NCBI GenBank assembly: GCA_016780525.1 | Contig: JADHLR010000020.1 | Coordinates: 1 to 16,081 of the forward strand | Reading direction: 5' to 3' | From: Candidatus Puniceispirillum sp. | Lineage (GTDB): Bacteria; Pseudomonadota; Alphaproteobacteria; Puniceispirillales; Puniceispirillaceae | DNA: 16,081 nt | Shown here: piece after piece, positions 7,988 to 14,703 of the stretch | Numbering within the stretch: the stretch's first letter is position 1 | How the letters are laid out: each line of letters starts with the position of its first letter | Notes under the pieces: model-generated | The model's input: the letters and a program-made list of their open reading frames with translations, nothing else | Told to the model about the DNA's origin: nothing | Databases searched by the model: none | Made by a program: the position numbers and the translations under genes

Positions 7988-9146
7988 CGACAGCTCGGCA
8001 GCACAGCCAAAAACACCAAACATCATCGTGTTTCGGGATAAATTGTTACTGCCAAGCGAGGGCTTTATCAAAACCCATTACACGGCTTTTAATGCGGCGA
8101 ATCTGGTCTATCTTGCCAGTCATTTTGGCTGGCGTGCTGCTGAATTAGACGGGCAGATGATGGCGACGGCACCCGATAGTCTGCGCCGATTGTGGTTCAA
8201 ACAAACCGGCCGTACCCGTATTCTGCCGGATTTAAAAGCGCTGGCACCGCAGTCTGTGCATGCGCATTTTGGGCGGGGCGGGGCGCTGGCGCTGCCTCTG
8301 GCAGAGGCGTTGGGGGTGCCGCTTTTTGTGACATTTCATGGTGGCGATGCGACCAAGGAAACGCATCAGCGTCGTCGGCTGATCCCGACCATTTATCAAA
8401 GGCGTCTATCGCATTTGCAGGCTTATGCCAGCGGGTTTTTATGTGTGTCGCAATTTGTTGCCGACAGATTGGCGGCGCAGGGCTTTCCCAAAGCCAAGCT
8501 GATAACCCATTATATCGGCATTGATGTGTCCCACATGCAGCAGCCAGAACAGCGTCAGGGGCGGCTGTTATTTATCGGCCGGCTTGTCGATAAAAAAGGC
8601 GTTGATATTTTGCTGGCAGCGATGCGGCGCTTGCAACAGTCAGACAGTAAAACTGTGCCGGGGCTGGATATTGCCGGCAGTGGGCCGCTCGAGGCAGAAT
8701 TACGCGCACAGGCAGCTGATCTATCTTCTGTCCGGTTTTTGGGATGGCAGACCCCGGAACAGTTAAGCCGCATTTTGCACAAGGCACAGGCGGTTGTTGT
8801 GCCAAGCCGGATTGCCGCCGACGGGGATTGCGAAGGTTTGCCGACAGTTGTTCTTGAATCGATTCGCGCTGGTGTGCCGGTGGTGGCATCTGACCATGCC
8901 GGTATCCCGGAAATTATTCGGCATGAAGAGACCGGTTTTCTGGTGCCTGAAAATGATCCGGATGCGCTGGCTGCGGCGCTGTTGGCGGCCAGCCAGACGG
9001 GCGACCAAATGCGGCAAATGGTGGCCCGGGCACAGCAACGGTTGCAGCGTGATTTTAACGCCGCCACACAGTCGCAAAAGCTGCAACAATATTTGCTTGG
9101 CAATGTCACGGCTGATGCTGCGGCATCGGACTACAGCGTGATGTGA
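7974..9146 (+). CDS. GT4-family glycosyltransferase
   Basis: 390-residue GT-B fold glycosyltransferase, predicted to use a nucleotide-sugar donor for surface polysaccharide or glycolipid assembly on the cytoplasmic side. The N-terminal acceptor half contains SVHAHFGRGGALALP (94-108) and VTFHGGDAT (119-127). The donor-binding half starts at LLFIGRLVDKKGVDILL (198-214), with DIAGSGPLE (232-240), RFLGW (254-258) and the donor-site E-x7-E motif EGLPTVVLE (Glu287, Glu295) followed by AGIPEIIRHEETGFLVPENDP. ATG 7974 or the adjacent ATG 7977 is the start; both lie inside the lrp-type gene, an overlap of 11-14 bases that suggests translational coupling. No other polysaccharide genes are nearby. The 3' end overlaps the dehydrogenase gene by 16 bases. 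The donor and acceptor are unknown. Confidence 0.92.
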   Translation: MMTSNDSSAAQPKTPNIIVFRDKLLLPSEGFIKTHYTAFNAANLVYLASHFGWRAAELDGQMMATAPDSLRRLWFKQTGRTRILPDLKALAPQSVHAHFGRGGALALPLAEALGVPLFVTFHGGDATKETHQRRRLIPTIYQRRLSHLQAYASGFLCVSQFVADRLAAQGFPKAKLITHYIGIDVSHMQQPEQRQGRLLFIGRLVDKKGVDILLAAMRRLQQSDSKTVPGLDIAGSGPLEAELRAQAADLSSVRFLGWQTPEQLSRILHKAQAVVVPSRIAADGDCEGLPTVVLESIRAGVPVVASDHAGIPEIIRHEETGFLVPENDPDALAAALLAASQTGDQMRQMVARAQQRLQRDFNAATQSQKLQQYLLGNVTADAAASDYSVM

Positions 9147-10561
9147 ACCGATTTGACCTCGCTATAGGCATCCAGCGTATAGATCGAATTTTCCCGTCCA
9201 AAGCCGGAATGTTTGGCCCCACCAAAAGGCAGACCCGGCGGCAAAATATTAAAGCTGTTGACCCAGACATTGCCGGATATCAATGCATCGGCCACGCGGT
9301 GTGCGCGTGACAGATCGGTTGTCATCACCCCGGCACCGAGACCAAATTCGGTACTATTGGCACGCTCGATGGCGTCTTGCTCATCATCAAAAATCAGCAC
9401 CGACATGACCGGGCCAAAAATTTCTTCGCGCGTGACGCGCATTGAGTCGGTGCAGTTGGTCAAAATGGTGGGCTCCATAAAATATCCATTTTCAAAGCCC
9501 TGTGGATGGATTTGTTTGCCACCAGTGGCAATCTGCGCGCCTTCCGCGCGGCCTATCTTCACATAGTCGAGCACTTTACCAAGATGTGATGCTGATATCA
9601 GCGCGCCCATATTGACATCGGCCGCCATCGGGTCGCCAACAACCATGCGTTCGGTTCTATCAACCATGGCAGCGATAAATTTATCGGCAATCGAACGCTG
9701 CACAAATACCCGCGTTGCGTTTGAACATACTTCGCCGGCGGTATAGAAATTGGCATCAAGAGCGGTCTGAACCGCCAACTCAAAATCACAATCATCAAAC
9801 ACCAGAAGCGGTGATTTGCCGCCAAGCTCAAGCGTGATTTTTTTCAATGTGCTGGCAGATTGCGACATGATCAATTTGCCGGTTGCCACACCGCCAGTCA
9901 GCGAAATTTTGGCAATGCCGGGATGTTCGCAAATCGCCCGGCCAATCTCTTGCGTACCATGGATAATCTGAAACAGGCCGTCGGGCAGCCCGGCTTCGGA
10001 TAAAATATCGGCCACCTTATGCGCCACCAGCGGGGTCATTTCAGATGGTTTCAAAATAAACGCGTTGCCAGCCGCCAGCGCCGGCGCTGATTTCCAGCAG
10101 GCAATCTGCATCGGGTAATTCCACGCACCGATGCCGGCACAAACCCCAAGCGGCACCCGGCTGGTATAGCTAACAGCGCCATCCCATTTATTATAGTCAC
10201 CCGATTGTGTGGTGATCGCAGCGGCAAAGAAATCAAAGGCGTCGGTGCCGGATGGAACATCGGCGGTTTCTGCTTCGGCATAGAGCTTGCCGACATCCAT
10301 CACTTCAAGCTGTGCAAGCTCGGCATTGGCCTCACGCATCAAGGCGGCGGCGCGGTGCAATATACGCGCCCGTGCCAGCGGTTCATATGCGGCCCAGCTG
10401 CGCTGTGCAGCCGCCGCACAAGCCACCGCGTCATCCAGCATATCAGCAGTGGCGGGTTCAATTTTCGCGATGGTCTCGCCGGTTGCCGGATAAATTTTGT
10501 CGATGGCGGGCAGCGCGCTGGCGACCAGTTGGCCGCCGATAAGTGATTGGCAGATTTGCAT
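9131..10561 (-). CDS. betB: Betaine-aldehyde dehydrogenase-like NAD(P)-dependent aldehyde dehydrogenase
   Basis: 476-residue ALDH-superfamily enzyme, most likely oxidising betaine aldehyde to glycine betaine or a related trimethylammonium aldehyde. Catalytic features are present: Asn148 in GAWNYPMQIACWK, cofactor lysine Lys171 in KPSEMTPL, Glu245 in LELGGKSP and nucleophile Cys279 in FYTAGEVCSNATRVFV. The C-terminal half (EPTILTNC, EEIFGPVMSVL, PFGGAKHSGFGREN) also resembles ALDH9-type 4-trimethylaminobutyraldehyde dehydrogenases, so the exact substrate is open. No betA or betI is visible. The ATG at 10561 has GAGG about ten bases upstream. It diverges from the class II aldolase-like gene across 158 bases, suggesting shared control. 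Family assignment is firm; the gene name is less so. Confidence 0.9.
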   Translation of the reverse strand: MQICQSLIGGQLVASALPAIDKIYPATGETIAKIEPATADMLDDAVACAAAAQRSWAAYEPLARARILHRAAALMREANAELAQLEVMDVGKLYAEAETADVPSGTDAFDFFAAAITTQSGDYNKWDGAVSYTSRVPLGVCAGIGAWNYPMQIACWKSAPALAAGNAFILKPSEMTPLVAHKVADILSEAGLPDGLFQIIHGTQEIGRAICEHPGIAKISLTGGVATGKLIMSQSASTLKKITLELGGKSPLLVFDDCDFELAVQTALDANFYTAGEVCSNATRVFVQRSIADKFIAAMVDRTERMVVGDPMAADVNMGALISASHLGKVLDYVKIGRAEGAQIATGGKQIHPQGFENGYFMEPTILTNCTDSMRVTREEIFGPVMSVLIFDDEQDAIERANSTEFGLGAGVMTTDLSRAHRVADALISGNVWVNSFNILPPGLPFGGAKHSGFGRENSIYTLDAYSEVKSVHITL

Positions 10562-10719
10562 AAGGAAAAGGCCTCGTTATGAGTGATGCTTTGAGGATGC
10601 GGCTGTGCCTATCTTCAATTGCATGTTGGCTATAGGTTACACCAGAAGAGTCAAAAAATCATTTGCGCAATCAAGCGCGATTCATGCAAGATTTTTTCAG
10701 CTTAACGGATGAGGTCAAA
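10562..10719. promoter_or_regulatory. Divergent promoter region between betB-like and aldolase-like genes
   Basis: 158 bases serving two divergent genes. It contains the perfect palindrome TTGCGCAA (10663-10670), a CCTAT/ATAGG pair (10608-10612 and 10632-10636) and, on the minus strand, TTGACT (10654-10649), a good -35 match. However, the TATAGC downstream of it is only 14 bases away, too close for a standard promoter. The site of a shared regulator is plausible but unproven. Confidence 0.4.
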
Positions 10720-11454
10720 ATGTCAGAAATAATTGTTGATCTGGATGAGGCGCGACGTGATTTGGCAGCGGTATTTCGCTGGATAGCGCGCGAAGCGATG
10801 CATGAGGGGATTGCCAATCATTTCTCCTTTGCCGTGTCGGATGATGGTCAGCAGTTTTTGATGAATCCCTATGGTGTGCATTTTTCACGGATGAAAGCCA
10901 GTGACCTGGTGTTGCTCGATGCGCGCAAGACCCCCGATGATTATGGCGAAAATATTGACCCCACGGCCTGGTGGATTCATGGTGCGATGCATCGCAATAA
11001 TCCACAGGCGCGCTGTATTATCCATCTGCATTCAAAATATGCCACCGCATTGAGCGCGCTGAAAGACCCGTCATTGCCAGCTGTCGATCAGACCACATGC
11101 CGGTTTCATAACCGCGTGGCGATTGACACTGGATTTGATGGGATGGGGCTGGATGACGAGGCCGAGCGTTTGTCGCAGTGCCTTGGGAATAAGCGCATGA
11201 TGATGATGGGTAACCATGGTTTTATGAGTGTTGGTGAAACACCAGCTCTGGCATTTGATCTGGCATACCATTACGAACGTGGCTGCCGCACCTATATCAC
11301 CGCGCTGTCTACGGGCGCGCCATTGTCATTCTTGCCCGATAGCGTTGCGGAAAAAACCGCCCGCCAATGGGAACAATATGAAAATGCGGCCGAAAAGCAT
11401 CTGGCGGCGATTCGTTCAATTCTTGATGATGATGCGCCCGATTACCGGCATTAA
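10720..11454 (+). CDS. Class II aldolase/adducin-family protein
   Basis: 244-residue protein of the zinc-dependent class II aldolase/adducin head fold. Three expected zinc-ligand histidines are visible: His102 and His104 in IIHLHSKYATALS, and His166 in MMMGNHGFMSVGE. IANHFSFAV (31-39) and NPYGVHFSRMKASDLVLLD (49-67) are also family hallmarks. The region holding the catalytic glutamate in L-fuculose-phosphate aldolase reads PTAWWIHGAMH (81-91) here, without a glutamate, as in the adducin-like branch. Aldol cleavage of a sugar phosphate is therefore uncertain, and the true reaction is unknown. ATG 10720 is preceded by GATGAGGT, a good ribosome binding site. A TTG at 10663 would add 19 residues. 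It diverges from the betB-like gene and precedes the proX operon, so a role in quaternary-amine or imino-acid breakdown is possible. Confidence 0.9.
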   Translation: MSEIIVDLDEARRDLAAVFRWIAREAMHEGIANHFSFAVSDDGQQFLMNPYGVHFSRMKASDLVLLDARKTPDDYGENIDPTAWWIHGAMHRNNPQARCIIHLHSKYATALSALKDPSLPAVDQTTCRFHNRVAIDTGFDGMGLDDEAERLSQCLGNKRMMMMGNHGFMSVGETPALAFDLAYHYERGCRTYITALSTGAPLSFLPDSVAEKTARQWEQYENAAEKHLAAIRSILDDDAPDYRH

Positions 11455-11524
11455 CCGGTGTTATAATGAGCCATGCGATGTCGCCTCAGACAGACGCAGT
11501 TTTTGCCGGTGCAGCCACTTGACG

Positions 11525-11569
11525 GCTTCAAAATTGTCTTATTTCCTCAAAAAATGTCGATTTTGAAGC
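11525..11569. repeat. 10-base inverted repeat upstream of proX
   Basis: GCTTCAAAAT (11525-11534) and ATTTTGAAGC (11560-11569) are perfect reverse complements separated by 25 bases. As RNA the stem could extend by a G-U and a G-C pair to 12 base pairs with a 21-base loop. It has no downstream T-run, so it is more likely an operator pair or leader hairpin than the terminator of the aldolase-like gene. Confidence 0.5.
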
Positions 11570-11602
11570 ATTAGGGCTGGATAACGGCTCGTAACGTTGT
11601 CA

Positions 11603-11616
11603 TGATAAGATTATCA
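11603..11616. promoter_or_regulatory. Candidate operator TGATAA-GA-TTATCA
   Basis: Perfect 6-base arms TGATAA (11603-11608) and TTATCA (11611-11616) around a two-base centre, about 86 bases before the proX start. The size and symmetry fit a dimeric regulator site. A further TGATAA copy sits at 11666-11671. Which regulator would bind is unknown. Confidence 0.4.
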
Positions 11617-11701
11617 ATCAGCCTTTTCGGGCATCCTTTATGGGCGGCCTTCACGGGTTTCCAATTGATAAAAAGCAAATCTGAGCTAGGGGAGTTATCC
11701 T

Positions 11702-12706
11702 ATGAAGAAATTACTGATCTCAGCAGCTATTGTTGCTGGAGCGTCATTTGGTATGCAAGGACAGGCAAACGCAGCTTGTGGTGAATTCCAAATGTCAGAC
11801 ATGAGCTGGCCATCAGCAACACTGATGGCAAATGTTGACAAGATTATTCTGGAAGAGGGCTATGGCTGTAAAATTGAGCTCATCCCCGGTGCAACAACAG
11901 CCACTTTCGCCACGATGAATGAAAAGGGCGAGCCTCATGTAGCGGCTGAACTCTGGACTAATGCTGTTTCAGTTGAACTTGAAAAAGCAATGGACGAGGG
12001 GCGTCTTCATTCTGCAGTCAGAGGTCCAATCACTGAACTTGGCGAAGGCTGGTGGGTTACCCCCGGAACATTGAAGCGACATCCAGAGTTTAAAACAGTT
12101 CTGGATATTTTGGAGCGACCAGACCTGTTCCCAGATAAAGAAGATCCGTCAAAAGGCGCGTTTATCGGATGCCCGGCTGGATGGGGTTGTCAACTCTCGA
12201 ACCAGCAACTCTTCAAGGCGTTTGAGATGGAAAAAAAGGGCTGGGTGCTTGTAGATCCTGGTTCGCAAGCTGGATTGGATGCCTCGATGGCAAAAGCTGC
12301 TCAGCGAGATGAAAATTGGTTGGGTTATTACTGGTCGCCTACTGCTCCTGTTGGAAAATACGAAATGGCGCTGATGGACTTCGGGGTGCCTTTTGCTGGC
12401 GCTGAAAACTGGGACGGTTGTATCGCTGTTGGCCCAGAGAAGTGTGCTGACCCAAAGCCGTCTGCTTGGACAGAGTCTGTGGTTCAGACGATAGTTACGC
12501 CTGAAATTAAAGCTATGTCAGATGTTATGAATTATTTTGGTAATCGTATTTACCCGGGCCCAATCATGAATGGCATGCTGGTGTACATGGAAGAAAATCA
12601 AGCTACCGGACCTGATGCGGCTCTAGAATTCCTAGAAAAGCATGAAGACATCTGGACTAAGTGGGTGTCTGGGGATGTTGCCTCTAAAGTGAAAAAATCT
12701 CTTTAG
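11702..12706 (+). CDS. proX: Glycine betaine/proline-betaine-type ABC transporter substrate-binding protein
   Basis: Periplasmic receptor that delivers a quaternary amine to the ProWV importer; 334 residues. A Sec signal peptide is clear: MKKLL, a hydrophobic core, and a likely cut after the ANA region near residue 24-25. The mature part matches the OpuAC fold, with WPSATLMANVDKIILEEGYG (36-55), PGATTATFATM and ELWTN. Many tryptophans could form an aromatic cage for a trimethylammonium group (Trp85, 117, 118, 161, 206, 211), including YYWSPTAPVGKY at 209-220. Six cysteines remain after cleavage (26, 56, 157, 163, 240, 248), suggesting disulfides. A strong AGGGGAG precedes the ATG. Codon use and base composition look AT-richer than in the flanking genes. 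A hairpin separates it from proW. The precise ligand cannot be read from sequence. Confidence 0.95.
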   Translation: MKKLLISAAIVAGASFGMQGQANAACGEFQMSDMSWPSATLMANVDKIILEEGYGCKIELIPGATTATFATMNEKGEPHVAAELWTNAVSVELEKAMDEGRLHSAVRGPITELGEGWWVTPGTLKRHPEFKTVLDILERPDLFPDKEDPSKGAFIGCPAGWGCQLSNQQLFKAFEMEKKGWVLVDPGSQAGLDASMAKAAQRDENWLGYYWSPTAPVGKYEMALMDFGVPFAGAENWDGCIAVGPEKCADPKPSAWTESVVQTIVTPEIKAMSDVMNYFGNRIYPGPIMNGMLVYMEENQATGPDAALEFLEKHEDIWTKWVSGDVASKVKKSL

Positions 12707-12724
12707 AAAAATAACAAAGCAAAC

Positions 12725-12750
12725 AGCATGACCCACTATTGGGTCATGCT
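12725..12750 (+). promoter_or_regulatory. Intercistronic hairpin between proX and proW
   Basis: Perfect 11-base-pair stem: AGCATGACCCA (12725-12735) pairs with TGGGTCATGCT (12740-12750) around the four-base loop CTAT. No T-run follows, so it is not a classic intrinsic terminator. Its place just after the binding-protein gene fits an mRNA-stabilising or partial-readthrough element that keeps proX above proWV, as known for other binding-protein-dependent importers. Confidence 0.65.
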
Positions 12751-12770
12751 ATTGCATCATGGGGGGGATT

Positions 12771-13664
12771 ATGCTCGAGTTTTTAACCGAATTCCCAGAT
12801 ATGTCTCGTCGTGATCTGCGAGATTTCAAACTGGCTATCGATGGTGCATTCCGTGATTTTTCGCGCGCCAACGGGGAGGCCATTGAAGGTTTTTTTGATC
12901 CCCTGTTGTGGTTTTTGATCTGGCTTGAAAAGCTGTTAGTTGCCACACCATGGCCATTTATTTTAATTATCGTTGCCGGATTGGCTTACCTTGGATCGCG
13001 CAGTTGGAAACTGGCTATTGGGTCGATGTTGAGCTTCGCGTTAATCGGCTACTTTGGGATGTGGGAAGACACTATGTCAACCATCGCCCTCATTTCAGTT
13101 GCTACGTTGCTGTGTGTAGCAATCGGTATGCCGCTTGGTATTTGGATGGCAAAATCCGACCGAGTGCAATCTGTGATTACCCCTATTTTGGATGTGATGC
13201 AGACCATTCCAATTTTTGTTTACCTGCTCCCGGTTTTGATGTTGCTTGGCATTGGCAAGGTGCCGGGACTGATTGCAGTGTGTGTTTATGCAATGCCGCC
13301 AATGGTGCGTCTCACGAACCTTGGCATCCGCCTTGTTGACAAAGATGTCCTCGAAGCCGCCAATGCTTTTGGAGCAAATGATAAGCAAAAGCTTTTTGGT
13401 GTGCAGATTCCTCTTGCTCTGCCGAATATTTTTGCCGGCATAAACCAGACAATTATGATGGCACTGGCCATGGTAGTCATTGCCTCAATGATTGGGGTGC
13501 GTGGATTGGGCATCCCGGTTTTACAGGCCATTCAAAACCAGTATTTGGCGCTTGGTTTCATGAACGGTTTGGCAATTGTCGGTCTGGCCATCATTTTTGA
13601 CCGTGTATCCCAGAAATACGGTAAGCGGTTGCAGGAGCACCGCGGAGGGCATGACCATGGCTAA
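12771..13664 (+). CDS. proW: Glycine betaine/proline-type ABC transporter permease
   Basis: 297-residue inner-membrane permease. A ~45-residue cytoplasmic or amphipathic N-terminal segment is followed by hydrophobic stretches near 45-58, 62-76, 82-97, 103-125, 138-160, 164-178, 225-245 and 262-277. The EAA loop that docks with the ATPase is clear (EAANAFGANDKQKLFGVQIP, 195-214), as is MQTIPIFVYLLPVLMLLGIG (143-162). The tail ends in the histidine-rich RGGHDHG. I chose ATG 12771 because the run of seven G (12761-12767) just before it can act as a ribosome binding site. An ATG at 12759 would make that run coding (Gly-Gly) and leave no binding site. Its 3' end overlaps the proV start by eight bases. 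Confidence 0.93.
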   Translation: MLEFLTEFPDMSRRDLRDFKLAIDGAFRDFSRANGEAIEGFFDPLLWFLIWLEKLLVATPWPFILIIVAGLAYLGSRSWKLAIGSMLSFALIGYFGMWEDTMSTIALISVATLLCVAIGMPLGIWMAKSDRVQSVITPILDVMQTIPIFVYLLPVLMLLGIGKVPGLIAVCVYAMPPMVRLTNLGIRLVDKDVLEAANAFGANDKQKLFGVQIPLALPNIFAGINQTIMMALAMVVIASMIGVRGLGIPVLQAIQNQYLALGFMNGLAIVGLAIIFDRVSQKYGKRLQEHRGGHDHG

Positions 13665-14703
13665 AGCCAAAATTAAAATTAAGAATCTGTATAAAATTTT
13701 TGGTAACAAGCCGGATCAAGCGATAGCTCTAGTTCGTCAAGGTATTTCAAAGCAAGAATTACTAGATGAGCATAAGCATGTCTTAGGCTTGTCTAACATC
13801 AATATTGACATCCCGGCAAAGCGCATTCATGTGATCATGGGTCTGTCTGGATCTGGAAAATCAACTTTGATCCGGCACATTAATCGTCTGATCGAGCCAA
13901 CAGATGGGCAAGTAATTGTTGATGGTGATGATGTAATGGAAATGTCATCCGACCAATTAATTCAATTTCGTCGTTTCACAGCTTCAATGGTATTTCAAAA
14001 ATTTGCTCTGTTGCCGCATCGAACCGTAGCGCAGAACGCAGCTTATGGACTGACCATTCAGGGTATTAACGAGCGTGAAGCTGTTGAGCGAAGCCAACGC
14101 TGGTTGGAACGTGTTGGGCTGGGTGGGTTTGAAAAACACTTTCCGGCACAGCTTTCGGGCGGCATGCAGCAACGTGTCGGTTTGGCACGTGCACTGGCGA
14201 CGGATGCCGAAATATTGTTGATGGATGAAGCTTTTTCTGCACTTGATCCGCTGATCCGAAATGATATGCAGGGCATTTTGCTCGACTTGCAAAAAGAACT
14301 ACACAAAACCATTGTCTTTATCACGCATGATCTTGATGAGGCGTTGCGGATTGGTGATCAAATATCGATATTGCGTGATGGTGCGGTGATCCAGGATGGT
14401 GACCCGCAAGACATCATCATGCGACCGGCAGATGATTATATTGCCGATTTCATCAAGGATATTAATCGTGGCCGGGTGATCAAAGTATCGACTCTAATGA
14501 GCAAAGCGAGCCGGGTGGCGGGGCCAAAATTTGAGTCCACTGCACTGCTTGAGGATGTTTTGACAGTCTTGAACCAGTCAGAAACTGAGAGCGGTGCGGT
14601 TGTTGATGACAAAGGCAAGGTCGTTGGTAAAATCACCATGAAAGATGCCATTCAGGCGATGGCACGTCCACAGCGGGCAGAAACCGGGACGCGCTACAAG
14701 TGA
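13657..14703 (+). CDS. proV: Glycine betaine/proline-type ABC transporter ATP-binding protein
   Basis: 348-residue ATPase that powers the ProXW importer. Walker A GLSGSGKST (62-70), Q-loop VFQKFALLPH (112-121), signature LSGGMQQR (166-173), Walker B ILLMDE (186-191) and H-loop His224 are all intact. The N-terminus (VRQGISKQELLDE) is the ProV/OpuAA-type extension. The C-terminal ~70 residues carry one CBS-like segment (about 280-338), shorter than the paired CBS domains of OpuA and E. coli ProV. ATG 13657 is preferred because GGAGGG (13644-13649) lies seven bases upstream; ATG 13651 would be only one base from it. It overlaps proW by eight bases and the reductase gene by four, so the operon is tightly coupled. 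Confidence 0.95.
   Translation: MAKAKIKIKNLYKIFGNKPDQAIALVRQGISKQELLDEHKHVLGLSNINIDIPAKRIHVIMGLSGSGKSTLIRHINRLIEPTDGQVIVDGDDVMEMSSDQLIQFRRFTASMVFQKFALLPHRTVAQNAAYGLTIQGINEREAVERSQRWLERVGLGGFEKHFPAQLSGGMQQRVGLARALATDAEILLMDEAFSALDPLIRNDMQGILLDLQKELHKTIVFITHDLDEALRIGDQISILRDGAVIQDGDPQDIIMRPADDYIADFIKDINRGRVIKVSTLMSKASRVAGPKFESTALLEDVLTVLNQSETESGAVVDDKGKVVGKITMKDAIQAMARPQRAETGTRYK

Larger units (their letters stand above)
11455..11701 (+). promoter_or_regulatory. Long leader/promoter region of the proXWV operon
   Basis: 247 bases without a credible gene. It contains the inverted repeats at 11525-11569 and 11603-11616, further TGATAA (11666-11671) and GGATAA (11579-11584) elements, and a strong Shine-Dalgarno AGGGGAG (11688-11694) seven bases before the proX start. 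The length and structure suggest regulated expression. TTGTCA at 11597-11602 could be a -35, but no good -10 lies 16-18 bases downstream. I do not recognise a known riboswitch. Confidence 0.4.

Noticed and set aside
11444..11459. ACCGG/CCGGT hairpin over the stop codon of the aldolase-like gene as a terminator
   Set aside because: Only five pairs plus a possible G-U, and no T-run follows.
11462..11467. Perfect TATAAT as a -10 box just after the aldolase-like gene
   Set aside because: No acceptable -35 hexamer lies 16-18 bases upstream, and it is 235 bases before proX; chance match in AT-rich DNA is likely.
11519..11544. TTGACG as -35 of a proX promoter
   Set aside because: The only AT-rich hexamers downstream are 12-14 bases away, too close for a standard promoter.
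11455..11701. Glycine or other known riboswitch in the proX leader
   Set aside because: I looked for glycine-aptamer-like conserved segments and did not find them; the two inverted repeats do not match a class I recognise.
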